Shown here: piece after piece, positions 1 through 8,497 of the stretch
Numbering within the stretch: the stretch's first letter is position 1
Layout: every line of letters begins with the position of its first letter
Assembly: GCF_013342145.1 (NCBI RefSeq)
Contig: NZ_JABUQZ010000001.1
Coordinates: 496,001-560,000, forward strand
Reading direction: 5' to 3'
Length of the DNA: 64,000 nt
Source: Haloterrigena gelatinilytica
GTDB taxonomy: Archaea; Halobacteriota; Halobacteria; Halobacteriales; Natrialbaceae
Position numbers and translations under genes: made by a program
Notes under the pieces: model-generated
Told to the model about the DNA's origin: nothing
The model's database searches: none
What the model saw: the letters and a program-made list of their open reading frames with translations, nothing else

Positions 1-354
1 GGTCTGACGGGACGGCGCGACCCGATGAACTGGGGCGCGTTCGACGCGGACCTGCTCGAGTACTACCGGCGACTGATCGACCTCCGGAAATCGCATCCGG
101 CGCTGCAGTCCGCGGCCGACCTCGAGCGCGTCGCGTACGAGGCGGACACCGACGCCGCGGTCGCGTTCGCTCGCGCGGACCCGGCGAGCGGCCGCCGCGT
201 CGTCGTGGCGCTTCACTTCGGCGCGGGGACGGCGACGGTCGAGCTCGACGAGTCCGCCGCCGAGACCGATCCCCTGATCGGCGTCGACGCGCTCGCGTCC
301 GACGGGACCCTCGCCGTCGATTCGGTCGTCGTCCTCGAGGGAGACGGATCGTAA
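1..354 (+). CDS. C-terminal part of a GH13 alpha-amylase-type glycosidase (cut by window edge)
   Basis: The frame is open from base 1, so this is the last 117 residues of a longer protein. It begins with GLTGRRDPMNW, resembling the end of the GH13 catalytic barrel where the substrate-binding Asp-Pro segment sits. A helix follows that ends in LRKSHPAL, the usual junction to the C-terminal beta domain of maltogenic amylases and alpha-glucosidases. The remaining residues look like that beta domain. Family knowledge indicates hydrolysis of alpha-1,4-glucans. No catalytic residue lies inside the window, so subfamily and cellular location cannot be fixed. The neighbouring maltodextrin importer, GH15 enzyme and TrmB regulator support a role in starch or maltodextrin breakdown. 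Confidence 0.75.
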   Translation, partial: GLTGRRDPMNWGAFDADLLEYYRRLIDLRKSHPALQSAADLERVAYEADTDAAVAFARADPASGRRVVVALHFGAGTATVELDESAAETDPLIGVDALASDGTLAVDSVVVLEGDGS

Positions 355-419
355 GCGCGTCGGCTCGAGGGGCTCGAGCGAGCAGCGAGAGGGAAAACGA
401 GCGGACGGGGATCGGCCGA

Positions 420-1313
420 TTAGCCTTCCATCCCGCCGAAGGAGAGGCCGCTTTCGACCTGTTTCTGGGCGAGGAAGTAGATGATCGCGACCGGAAGGGC
501 GAACAGTAGGGCGAACGCGGCGAACTGCGGCCACGACGTTCCGCGCCGGTCGTCGATGAGCCCGTAGAGCTCCACCGACAGCGGGTAGAGGTCGGGATCG
601 TGAATCAGCGTCTGTGCCACGATGAACTCGTTCCAGCCCGCGGTCCACGCGAACACCAGTACGGCGGCGATTCCGGGTTTCGCGAGCGGCAGAATGACCT
701 CCCGCATGACCTGCCACTGGCTGGCGCCGTCGACGATGGCCGCCTCCTCGTAGGAGACGGGGATGTTGTCCATGAAGGTCTTCAGCAGCCACGTGTTGAA
801 CGGGATCGCCCCGGCCGCGTAGAAGAGGCCGAGCACGAGCAGGTTGTTGGTCAGGCCGATGCCCGAGAACAGCGCGTAAAGCGCGATGAGGACGGCGATC
901 GAGAGGCCTGCCCCCACCTGCGTGAACAGGATGTAGCCGTAGAGGAGCTTTCGCCGACCGAAGAACTCCCGCCGCGAGAGCGCGTAGGCCCCCGGGATCG
1001 AGAACGCCAACGTGACGGTGACCGTCACGGTGACGACGATCAGGCTGTTCAGGAGCCCCCGTCGGAAGGACTCGTTCTCGAGGACCCATCGGAACGAATC
1101 CAGCGTGTACGCGGCCGGGTCGCCGAACAGACTCCCGGGAGACGACAGCGTCGTCCCTCTGGACAACGCGACGGTGACGATCCAGTACACCGGGAACAGC
1201 AGGAGCAGGAGGAGTCCGACAGCTACCCCAGTCGTGAGGACGGACTTCGCGACGTCTACCGGACTTCGACGACCCGCTCGGAGATCTGCGATCGCATCTA
1301 GTATCGTACTCAT
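420..1313 (-). CDS. ABC sugar transporter permease, MalG type
   Basis: This is a 297-residue inner permease of a CUT1-type carbohydrate importer. A cytoplasmic start is followed by a membrane segment near residues 25-47 and further segments to the C-terminus. The EAA loop that docks on the ATPase is visible as EEAAIVDGAS followed by ILPLAKPG, near residue 190. It is the last gene of the leftward trio malE-malF-malG and starts 4 bases after the upstream permease stops, so co-transcription is very likely. The substrate (maltose or maltodextrin) is inferred from the surrounding amylase and glucoamylase genes. Confidence 0.88.
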   Translation of the reverse strand: MSTILDAIADLRAGRRSPVDVAKSVLTTGVAVGLLLLLLFPVYWIVTVALSRGTTLSSPGSLFGDPAAYTLDSFRWVLENESFRRGLLNSLIVVTVTVTVTLAFSIPGAYALSRREFFGRRKLLYGYILFTQVGAGLSIAVLIALYALFSGIGLTNNLLVLGLFYAAGAIPFNTWLLKTFMDNIPVSYEEAAIVDGASQWQVMREVILPLAKPGIAAVLVFAWTAGWNEFIVAQTLIHDPDLYPLSVELYGLIDDRRGTSWPQFAAFALLFALPVAIIYFLAQKQVESGLSFGGMEG

Positions 1314-1317
1314 TTGA

Positions 1318-2343
1318 TCACACCCCGTCCGCGAGATTGGTTTTCTTGACGGCGAGCCACATGAACAGCCCGATGAATCCGATCGCGACGACCATGATCG
1401 CCGACGACATCGCGTATTCGTTGAACACGCGCGCCTCCCGGTAGCCGTAGACCAGGAGCAGTTCGTTGCTCCGCCCGGGCCCGCCCTTGTTGAACACCCA
1501 CGGAATCAGGAAGTTCTGGAAGGACGTCGCGGCGGTGAGAATCGACGCGAACACCAGCGGGCCCTTGATCGCGGGGATCGTCACGTGCCGGAGCCGATTC
1601 AGGTAGCCCGCCCCGTCGACTTTCGCCGCGTCGTGGAGTTCCATCGGCACGTCCTGGAGCGCGCTGACGACGATGATCACCATGAACGGATACGCGAGCC
1701 ACGTTTCGGTCACGACGTACCCGAAGAAGGCGGCCCACCTGCCGCCCGTCCAGTTTACCGGGACGTCGACGAGCAGTAGTTCCGGTGCCCTGAGCGCGAC
1801 GAAGAAGGCGATCGTATCGACGAGTTCCGCGAGGCCGATAACGACGTCGTTGTACGCCGACACGAGCCGGTTGAACGGTCCGAACGCGGCCGGACTGAAG
1901 ATCGCCCGCCAGATCGTGATCACGAAGATCGGCGGAAAGCCCATGGGAACGATGACGAGCGCCCGCATGTACCGCTTTCCGGCTACCCGGTCGTGCGTGA
2001 GTAGGATGGCGATCACCAGCGTGAGTACGAGTTTCAGGCCCAGACTCACGCCGACGTAGAGCCAGGTGACTCCGATGGAGTTCCAGAACTCCCCGTCGGC
2101 GAACAGTTCGAGGTAGTTCGCAAACCAGACGATCGATGCCTCCCCCTGGAAGATCCCGATCACGTCGCCCGCCCGACTCACGTCGGTGATCGACAGGTAG
2201 ACGAGAAACGCGATCGGGAACAGCATGAACAGCGAGAACAGCACCAGCCCCGGTAAGACCAGTACCACCCCGATATCCGTCGCACTCGACGGGAGGAGAC
2301 GACGGATTCGATTTCCCACGCCCTCGGGTGTATCTACAGACAT
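1318..2343 (-). CDS. ABC sugar transporter permease, MalF type
   Basis: This is a 341-residue membrane permease partnering the MalG-like protein. It has several hydrophobic helices and a degenerate EAA loop (HDAAKVDGAG, then IPAIKGP). A non-helical stretch around residues 160-205 is predicted outside the membrane, in the position where MalF proteins carry an extra external loop. The gene starts 27 bases after the solute-binding protein gene stops. A 13-base inverted repeat lies in that gap. The pair should form the channel of a maltodextrin-type importer. Confidence 0.88.
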   Translation of the reverse strand: MSVDTPEGVGNRIRRLLPSSATDIGVVLVLPGLVLFSLFMLFPIAFLVYLSITDVSRAGDVIGIFQGEASIVWFANYLELFADGEFWNSIGVTWLYVGVSLGLKLVLTLVIAILLTHDRVAGKRYMRALVIVPMGFPPIFVITIWRAIFSPAAFGPFNRLVSAYNDVVIGLAELVDTIAFFVALRAPELLLVDVPVNWTGGRWAAFFGYVVTETWLAYPFMVIIVVSALQDVPMELHDAAKVDGAGYLNRLRHVTIPAIKGPLVFASILTAATSFQNFLIPWVFNKGGPGRSNELLLVYGYREARVFNEYAMSSAIMVVAIGFIGLFMWLAVKKTNLADGV

Positions 2344-2349
2344 TTTGCT

Positions 2350-2362
2350 AGTATTGAATACT
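2350..2362. promoter_or_regulatory. 13-base inverted repeat in the malE-malF gap
   Basis: The bases AGTATTGAATACT form a perfect inverted repeat around a central G. Its core GTATTGAATAC differs by one base from GTACTGAATAC, which lies 2 bases before the trmB start codon (7283-7293). A regulator site is an inference from that resemblance; nothing else marks it. Confidence 0.35.
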
Positions 2363-2370
2363 GGAGGACG

Positions 2371-3564
2371 TTATTTCCAGGAGTCTCGAATCTGTTCGGC
2401 GGCGTTCTCTAGCTCTTCCCGCGGATCGCCGCCCGACCCGAGGACGACGTCGAGCGCGGACTCGACCGGATCCCAGACGGCGTCCATCTTTTCGCTCGCG
2501 GGCATCGGCATTCCCATGTCCACGGTCTGACTGAACGCGCCGACGTCGTCCCCGAGGTCGTCGTTTCCGACGACCGACTGGAGGACGGGGATGGTCGCGT
2601 GCTCCTGCGCGTTGGTCGTCGCGACGTCTTCGGTCGTGGTGTACCACTCCGCCCAGTCGAGGACCGCGTCGCGGACCGCGTCGTCGGCCTCCTCGAGGCG
2701 AGACGTGAGATACCACATCTGAATGCCCGTAAACGGCGTCGGTTCGCCGCCGTCGGGCGCGGGCAACGGCGCGACGCCGACGTCGATCCCGGCGTCCCGG
2801 AGATCGCCGAGGTTCCACGGACCGGTAACGGCGAACGGCGCTTGCCCGTCCTGGAATACCGAGAGGTTCGTGTCTTCCTCGAGGTCGTTCGGACTGTATT
2901 CGTAGATGGCGTCGCGGATGAGCTCGAGCCCCTCGACGACCGCGTCGTCGTCGACGCCCAGTTCGTCGGCGTCCTCGTCGTAGAGGACGCCGCCGAACCC
3001 CTGCAGGTAGGCGCTGTAGTGGTACGGATCGCCCGGATAGCCGATGCCGTACTCCCCTTCGCGCTCCATGATATCGACCATCTCTGAGACCGTCTCCGGC
3101 GGTTCGTCGACCATGTCCCTGTTGTACATCAGCGACACCGTTTCCGCGGCGTAGGGGAGCCCGTACACGTTCCCCTCCCACTGGACCGCGTCGGCGGCCG
3201 CTTCCGTATACGTCCCCTCGAGGTCGACGTCGAACGAATCGCTCCCGTCGTAGAGGTTCTCGTTCTCGTGCTGGACGCCGATCCAGTCGTGCGCCCACGT
3301 GAAACTCATCGGCCCGTCGTTGGCCGGGAGCGCGGTCTCCAACTGCTCGTCCATGTTGGAGACGCCGGAGGCGTCGAGTTCCCGATCGGCGTCCTCGTTG
3401 AACGTCTCGAGATGGCCGTCGAAGGTCTCTTCCTCCGAATCGGTGAATTCGTGCCAGAGTTCAGCGCTCCCGTCGCCGCTGAACATGCTCGTACATCCTG
3501 CGAGAGTCGCCCCCGCCATCGCTCCGCCGATACCCTTGAGCACGGGTCTGCGTTTCATTGGCAT
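2371..3564 (-). CDS. ABC extracellular sugar-binding lipoprotein, MalE type
   Basis: This is a 397-residue substrate-binding protein. The N-terminus has a twin-arginine motif (KRRPVLKG) and a lipobox (LAGC) near residue 23, so it should be Tat-exported, lipid-anchored and outward-facing. The mature part shows hallmarks of maltose-type binding proteins such as YGLPYAAETVSLMYN and the later AVTGPWN. It leads the leftward operon with the two permeases. A second in-frame ATG at 3558 would still give an intact Tat signal. A TATA-like box at 3594-3602 lies about 34 bases upstream. The maltodextrin substrate is inferred from neighbours. Confidence 0.9.
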   Translation of the reverse strand: MPMKRRPVLKGIGGAMAGATLAGCTSMFSGDGSAELWHEFTDSEEETFDGHLETFNEDADRELDASGVSNMDEQLETALPANDGPMSFTWAHDWIGVQHENENLYDGSDSFDVDLEGTYTEAAADAVQWEGNVYGLPYAAETVSLMYNRDMVDEPPETVSEMVDIMEREGEYGIGYPGDPYHYSAYLQGFGGVLYDEDADELGVDDDAVVEGLELIRDAIYEYSPNDLEEDTNLSVFQDGQAPFAVTGPWNLGDLRDAGIDVGVAPLPAPDGGEPTPFTGIQMWYLTSRLEEADDAVRDAVLDWAEWYTTTEDVATTNAQEHATIPVLQSVVGNDDLGDDVGAFSQTVDMGMPMPASEKMDAVWDPVESALDVVLGSGGDPREELENAAEQIRDSWK

Positions 3565-3593
3565 GCTGCAATCGATGATGAATTATATCTTCA

Positions 3594-3602
3594 CGTATTT
3601 AA
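3594..3602 (-). promoter_or_regulatory. TATA-like box for the malE-malF-malG operon
   Basis: On the minus strand this reads TTAAATACG, centred about 34 bases before the malE start, implying a short leader of a few bases. It is the most archaeal-looking TATA element in the malE-malK gap. Confidence 0.5.
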
Positions 3603-3820
3603 TGATTTGGGATGTTCGATTCCGTCGCCTTTCGCCCATCATACCATCGCTCTTTGGGCCAGAAGCCGGAGTGAATCCGAACGATCGGGCTCGATTAGAG
3701 AGAGCGCCCGAGGATCGCGACCGGCGTATCGGGCCGACCACGCGGTCGCGGGACCACGTGCGTTACCCTCCAGAACATTGGATGAGATATTACTTCCAAG
3801 ATAGCGAATTTTGGAAAGGG

Positions 3821-3827
3821 TTTTATC
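3821..3827 (+). promoter_or_regulatory. TATA box of the malK-like gene
   Basis: TTTTATC is centred 26 bases before the ATG at 3850, the spacing expected for a leaderless haloarchaeal transcript. This supports 3850 over the upstream TTG at 3811 as the start. Confidence 0.6.
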
Positions 3828-3849
3828 GCCCCCGGGTAATTGTGGTGTC

Positions 3850-4983
3850 ATGGCACGGGTCACAGTCGACGAACTGCGGAAGGAATACGACACCGGATCA
3901 GTCGTCGCCGTCAACGACCTCTCCCTCGAAATCGAGGACGGCGAGTTCGTGACCGTCGTCGGGCCGTCGGGCTGTGGCAAGACGACGACGCTTCGAATGC
4001 TCGCGGGGCTCGAGGAACCGACCGGCGGCCGGATCGAGATCGGGGGCGAGGACGTCACGGACGTCCACGCGAAGAACCGAGACGTCGCGATGGTGTTCCA
4101 GAACTACGCGCTGTATCCCCACAAGACCGTCTTCGAGAACATGGAATTCGGACTCCGGATGAGCACCGATCTGAGCGAGGCCGAGCGCGAAGCGCGGGTC
4201 GCCGAGACCGCCGAGATGATGGACATCGAGGAGCTGCTCGAGGACAAGCCCGACGAACTCTCCGGCGGCCAGAAACAGCGCGTCGCCCTCGGCCGCGCGA
4301 TCGTCAGGGAACCCGATCTGTTCCTGTTCGACGAACCGCTCAGCAATCTCGACGCCAAGCTCCGGACGACCATGCGCGCTGAGATCCAGCGGCTCCAGAA
4401 CGAACTCGGGATCACGGCCGTCTACGTCACGCACGACCAGCACGAGGCGATGACGATGGGCGATCGGATCGTCATCCTCGACGGCGGCGAACTCCAGCAA
4501 CAGGGACGGCCGACCGACGTCTACGAGCGACCGGTCAACGGGTTCGTCGGTGGCTTCATCGGCTCGCCGTCGATGAACTTCGTCGACGTCGACGTCGAAC
4601 CCGACGGCGATCGACTGCACCTGACCGGTCGCGACGGCGAGTTCGCGTACGACCTCTCGGGGGCGTACGTCGACCGTCACGCGGACGACCTCGAGTCGAG
4701 CCGGTACACGCTCGGCGTCCGGCCGGAGAACGTCACCGTCGCCGACGGTGCGGCCAACGCGATCGCGACCACCGTCGACGTCGTCGAACCCGTCGGCTCC
4801 GATAACTTCCTGCACCTCGGGCTGAGCGACGAGTTCATCGCCCGCGTCGACTCGGACGTGCGCCTCGAGCCGGGCGATCGGGTGACGATCGCGTTCGACG
4901 AGTCGGACGTCCACCTGTTCGACGCCGAAACGGGTCGCAACGTCCTCACCCGCGAACGCGACGCGCCGACCGTCACGTCCTGA
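3850..4983 (+). CDS. ABC transporter ATPase, MalK/UgpC type
   Basis: This is a 377-residue ATP-binding subunit of a CUT1 sugar importer. Seen in order: Walker A (GPSGCGKTTT, about residues 38-47), Q-loop (FQNYALYPH), signature (LSGGQKQRV), Walker B (LFLFDEPLSNLD), H-loop (THDQHEAM) and a C-terminal TOBE-type beta region. It is divergent from the malE operon across a 285-base gap. Archaeal sugar ATPases often serve more than one permease set, but proximity makes the MalE/F/G-like proteins the likely partners. The start is set by the TATA box 26 bases upstream. Confidence 0.9.
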   Translation: MARVTVDELRKEYDTGSVVAVNDLSLEIEDGEFVTVVGPSGCGKTTTLRMLAGLEEPTGGRIEIGGEDVTDVHAKNRDVAMVFQNYALYPHKTVFENMEFGLRMSTDLSEAEREARVAETAEMMDIEELLEDKPDELSGGQKQRVALGRAIVREPDLFLFDEPLSNLDAKLRTTMRAEIQRLQNELGITAVYVTHDQHEAMTMGDRIVILDGGELQQQGRPTDVYERPVNGFVGGFIGSPSMNFVDVDVEPDGDRLHLTGRDGEFAYDLSGAYVDRHADDLESSRYTLGVRPENVTVADGAANAIATTVDVVEPVGSDNFLHLGLSDEFIARVDSDVRLEPGDRVTIAFDESDVHLFDAETGRNVLTRERDAPTVTS

Positions 4984-5049
4984 TTTTCGAGATCGTACTT
5001 ACCGCAGTCCGGTCGACGTCGTGAAAACCGTCGCTCGCGAGGCGGCGAC

Positions 5050-7101
5050 TCAGTCCTGTAGCGGCGCGCGATCCTCGGCATCCGCGAGCGGGGGCGACGC
5101 GGGCTCCTCGAGGGCGCTGGCCGTCGCGAGGCGGATGGCGTGGGGCCAGCCCAGCGGCGTGGCGCTGTCCGGCGTGCCGTCGTCGAACACCTGCTCGGGG
5201 AGGTAGCCGCCGGGCCGCCGGAGCGGTCCGCCGGGCTCGACCAGCGCGAGCAGATCGCGAGCGCGCTCGTCGAACGCTTCGGCGTCCGCGCGGCCGCTCG
5301 CCGCCAGTAACTCGCGGAGGTCGGCGGCGGCGCGTGCGCCCCACGCCGTCGTCACCGTCCAGATCTTCGCGGCGTCCTGGTCGCGGACTCGCCAGGGATC
5401 GCCCTCGAAGCGGGCGAGCCCCTCGACGGGGCCCTCGGGGTCCCGGTAGAGCCCGTCGATCGTGGTCTCGACGTGGGACGCGAGCCGCTCGAGCCGCTCG
5501 CCGTCGACGTCCTCGAGGGCGGCGTACTCCCGGTGGGCCGACGCGAGCGCGAGCGTGCTGCCGTCGAGTCGGTCGTCGACCTCGTCGCCGTCGGTCCGCA
5601 TCGCGTAGATCCCGCGCTCGGACACCCAGAGGTCGTCGATCGCGTCGTACACGGTTCGCGCTCGCTCCCGCGCTCGCGCCGCGAGCGCGTCGTCGACGGG
5701 CGCCCTGGCGACCGCCGCGTAGGCCTCGAGGAACGTCGCCGCGGTGTGGGCAAAGCGTCCGGTCATGTTCTCCCAGGCGTTCTGGACCCGCTCGGGGAGG
5801 CCGTCGGCCGCGAGCGAGTCGTCCAGCCCGTCGACCGCGGCCGAGAGCGTCTCCCGTACCCGTCCGTCGTCGGGATCGACGCGCCGGAGGTACGTCGCGA
5901 GAAACGCCGTCGCGCTCGCGGTCTGATCCGCCTGGTACTCCTCGGACTCGCCGCCCTCGAGGCGGCCGTGGGCCCAGCCGGGAGCGAGCGCGCCGTTGTG
6001 CGGCCACACCCGGTGGGGCCAGGTGCCGTCGGACAGTTGCGTCTCGGCGTAGAACCGGGCGCTTCGCTCGTGCCACTCCTCGAGTCCGAGTCCCAGCCGT
6101 CGATCGGCCGCGAGCAGGAAGCGGGCGATCTCGGCGTCGTCCCGGAACCAGGTGTAGCCGTAGCCGCCCGAGTACCGGTAGAACGGATCGAACTCCGGTC
6201 CCGCGATCCGGGCGCCCGTCGGCGCGCGCAACAGCGCGAGCGCTCGGAGATCCGAGAGCCCGCCGTCGCCGACGCGGTCGGGGTCGGGGTCAGGCAGCCG
6301 GTCGCGGGCCTGGTCGCGTCCGGCCTCGAGGACCGTCTCGCGGTCGGCGTGTTCGGCGACGGCGGTCCGAACGTGCTCGAGCGTGGCGGCGCGGTCGCCG
6401 TCGTCCGAGAGCAGCGTCGCGACGGTCGCGCTCGGCGTCGATCCGGCGAGTTCGATCTCGCACATCGCGATCGGACTGAGCCGGGCCTCCTCGTAGCGGT
6501 CGTCCGTCGGCGACCGCGGGAAGTCGGCGGGTTCGGCCGCGAGCAGTTCGGCGAACCGTTCCGGGACCTGTCCGGTCGCCGACAGCCCGGTCGAGGCCGC
6601 GAGGAAGTCGCGTTCGGCGTCGTGGTGGACCTCGACGGCGTCGCCGTGCCAGAGCTGTCCGACCCGTCCCGCCCGCCCCTCCGGAGCGAAGCCGACGCAG
6701 GCGTGGAGGCTACCGTTTCCGGAGCCCTCGTCACCCCGCTCGAGTTCGAAGTGCGTCAGGTGGAGCCGACCGATCGTGACGTCGTACTGCACGCAGGTCG
6801 CGTCGCCGACGACGTGGGTCGTCTCGACGACCGCGGTGTCGTCGACGTAGCGCTGGTCGGCGACGTCGGCGTCGAACCACCGAACCTCGCCGTCCGTCTC
6901 GAGGCCGAACCGAGAGCGTTCGACGCCGGCCAGCCCCGAGAGCGGGTAGGAGTAGTCCCTGATCGAGCCGTCGGGGGCGACGTGAACGAGCCGTTCGTCG
7001 AGCCCGGAGAAGAGCCCCCTCGTCGACCTGCGCTCGCCGGGGAACCGCCGCGGTTCCCCCTGCGATCGCTTGAAATCGTTGAGCGCGCCGTGTAGTTCCA
7101 T
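5050..7101 (-). CDS. GH15 family glucoamylase-type glycosidase
   Basis: This is a 683-residue protein with the architecture of prokaryotic glucoamylases: an N-terminal beta-sandwich (to about residue 280) and an (alpha/alpha)6 barrel. The barrel carries YGYTWFRDDAE (about 314-324). The likely catalytic acid is Glu444 in AWENMTGRF, and the likely base is Glu636 in LPEQ before a PLGWPHA segment. The family releases glucose from non-reducing ends of malto-oligosaccharides. No signal peptide is seen, so it probably acts in the cytoplasm on imported maltodextrins. The upstream candidate start at 7128 lies inside the TATA element, so the ATG at 7101 is preferred. Confidence 0.9.
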   Translation of the reverse strand: MELHGALNDFKRSQGEPRRFPGERRSTRGLFSGLDERLVHVAPDGSIRDYSYPLSGLAGVERSRFGLETDGEVRWFDADVADQRYVDDTAVVETTHVVGDATCVQYDVTIGRLHLTHFELERGDEGSGNGSLHACVGFAPEGRAGRVGQLWHGDAVEVHHDAERDFLAASTGLSATGQVPERFAELLAAEPADFPRSPTDDRYEEARLSPIAMCEIELAGSTPSATVATLLSDDGDRAATLEHVRTAVAEHADRETVLEAGRDQARDRLPDPDPDRVGDGGLSDLRALALLRAPTGARIAGPEFDPFYRYSGGYGYTWFRDDAEIARFLLAADRRLGLGLEEWHERSARFYAETQLSDGTWPHRVWPHNGALAPGWAHGRLEGGESEEYQADQTASATAFLATYLRRVDPDDGRVRETLSAAVDGLDDSLAADGLPERVQNAWENMTGRFAHTAATFLEAYAAVARAPVDDALAARARERARTVYDAIDDLWVSERGIYAMRTDGDEVDDRLDGSTLALASAHREYAALEDVDGERLERLASHVETTIDGLYRDPEGPVEGLARFEGDPWRVRDQDAAKIWTVTTAWGARAAADLRELLAASGRADAEAFDERARDLLALVEPGGPLRRPGGYLPEQVFDDGTPDSATPLGWPHAIRLATASALEEPASPPLADAEDRAPLQD

Positions 7102-7125
7102 CGTTCTCTCAGTTCGCAGCCGGGG

Positions 7126-7133
7126 CAATAAAC
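7126..7133 (-). promoter_or_regulatory. TATA box of the GH15 gene
   Basis: GTTTATTG on the minus strand is centred 29 bases before the ATG at 7101. The element overlaps the alternative upstream start and so decides between them. Confidence 0.55.
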
Positions 7134-7251
7134 TTTGTTGAAAAATGTATTCTCACTTTTCACAGGTCGGTGCGCCAGCGCGTTGCGCCCGAACGGTCGG
7201 ATCCCGCGACACCGGTCGACCGACCGAAACGGTCGGGATGACCGGACCGAG

Positions 7252-7293
7252 CATATTTTACACTGACCCCGCAATCTGTGACGTACTGAATAC
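7252..7293 (+). promoter_or_regulatory. trmB: trmB promoter with possible operator
   Basis: An AT-rich TATA-like stretch (CATATTTTAC) lies at 7252-7261, about 40 bases before the start. GTACTGAATAC at 7283-7293 ends 2 bases before the ATG and nearly matches the inverted repeat at 2350-2362. A site placed here, across the expected transcript start, would suit autoregulation; this is inference. Confidence 0.4.
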
Positions 7294-7295
7294 AC

Positions 7296-8354
7296 ATGGA
7301 CGACGACGAGCTCGCCGAACTGCTCGAGCGATTCGGCCTCTCGGAGAAGGAGACCGACACCTACCTCGCGATCCTCGAACGCGGGGAGTCGAAAGCGAGC
7401 GCCATCGCCGACGCCGCCGACGTCTCCAAGCGCTACGTCTACAGCATCAGCGAGGAACTCGAGGAGCGCGGGTTCGTCGAGGTCGACGACCACGCGGTGC
7501 CGACGGTGATCCGGCCGGTCCAGCCCGAGACGGTCGTCGAGCGACTGACGCGCAGCGTCGAGGAGATCGAACCGGAACTGGAGTCGCGGTTCACGGCGAC
7601 GGAGCGCTCCGGCGAACAGTTCGAGGTGATCAAGTCCCGACAGACGGTGATCAAGCGGATCGAGAACCTGCTGGCCGGCGCGGAGACGGAGGTGACGCTC
7701 TCGCTGCCCGCCGAGGTGCTCCCGCGGATCCGCTCGACGCTCGAGGCGACGGTCGACCGGGGGGTGCTCGTCCTCCTCCTGTTGGGCGCGACCGAGGGCG
7801 ATCAGGACATCGCGTCGCTGGCCGGGACGGCCAGTACGGTCCGGACCTGGGACGCGCTCGTGCCGACGATGCTGACGGTCGACGGCCGCCACGGGCTGCT
7901 CGCGCCGAGTCAGATCCTGACGACGTCGGCGAGCGACACGCGGGCGATCGCCATCTCCCAGGAGCAACTCGCGCCCGTCCTCGCCGGCTCGTTCCTGGCG
8001 AACTACTGGCCGACCGCGGAGGAACGGTACGTCACGACGCCGAACGAACTCCCCTGTACGTACGAGGGGTTCCGGAGCGCCGTCTTCCAGATCGCGCTCC
8101 ACCGCGCGACGGACACGCGCATCGAGGCGTCGGTCACCGGCTCGCCGGTCGGCGACCGGGACCTCCCCTCGTCGCTCACCGGCGAGGTCGTCGACGTCCG
8201 ACAGAGCCTCGTCCGGCCCGTCAGTTCGACGCTCCCCATCGAGAACGCGTTCGAACTCGAGGTCGACGGCGAGCGGTACACCGTCGGCGGCACCGGCGCG
8301 TTCCTCGAGAACTACGAGGCGGAGTCGGTCACCATTCGCGCGCTCGAGGAGTAA
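7296..8354 (+). CDS. trmB: TrmB-family sugar-responsive transcription regulator
   Basis: This is a 352-residue regulator. Residues 1-75 form a winged helix (LSEKETDTYLAIL, then a recognition region around VSKRYVYS). A short coiled linker follows near residues 85-105. The C-terminal part is the TrmB-type effector domain, ending in a beta-rich segment (FELEVDGERYTVGG). Family members bind sugars such as maltose, sucrose or glucose and repress or activate sugar uptake and central carbon genes. It is divergent from the GH15 gene and lies beside the maltodextrin importer, so local control of this block is likely. The effector cannot be told from sequence. Confidence 0.88.
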   Translation: MDDDELAELLERFGLSEKETDTYLAILERGESKASAIADAADVSKRYVYSISEELEERGFVEVDDHAVPTVIRPVQPETVVERLTRSVEEIEPELESRFTATERSGEQFEVIKSRQTVIKRIENLLAGAETEVTLSLPAEVLPRIRSTLEATVDRGVLVLLLLGATEGDQDIASLAGTASTVRTWDALVPTMLTVDGRHGLLAPSQILTTSASDTRAIAISQEQLAPVLAGSFLANYWPTAEERYVTTPNELPCTYEGFRSAVFQIALHRATDTRIEASVTGSPVGDRDLPSSLTGEVVDVRQSLVRPVSSTLPIENAFELEVDGERYTVGGTGAFLENYEAESVTIRALEE

Positions 8355-8497
8355 TCGCCGCTCGAACACCCCTTATTTCGATGGTGAGTAAATTTCTTGC
8401 ACCCGCGGCACGCAGTGCTCACTGTGATGGAACGTCTCACTAGCGGACGGATCGCGAGCGCGTATCGAACGACGGACGCGACCGGAGGGCTGCGCGG

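Noticed and set aside
1012-1032. GTGACCGTCACGGTGAC-type short repeat in malG
   Set aside because: It codes for a Thr-Val run in a membrane helix (VVTVTVTVTLAF) and is explained by that.
5334-6479. Long plus-strand frame inside the GH15 gene
   Set aside because: The product is overwhelmingly Arg, Pro and Ser, as expected for an antisense shadow of a G+C-rich gene; the GH15 frame carries real motifs.
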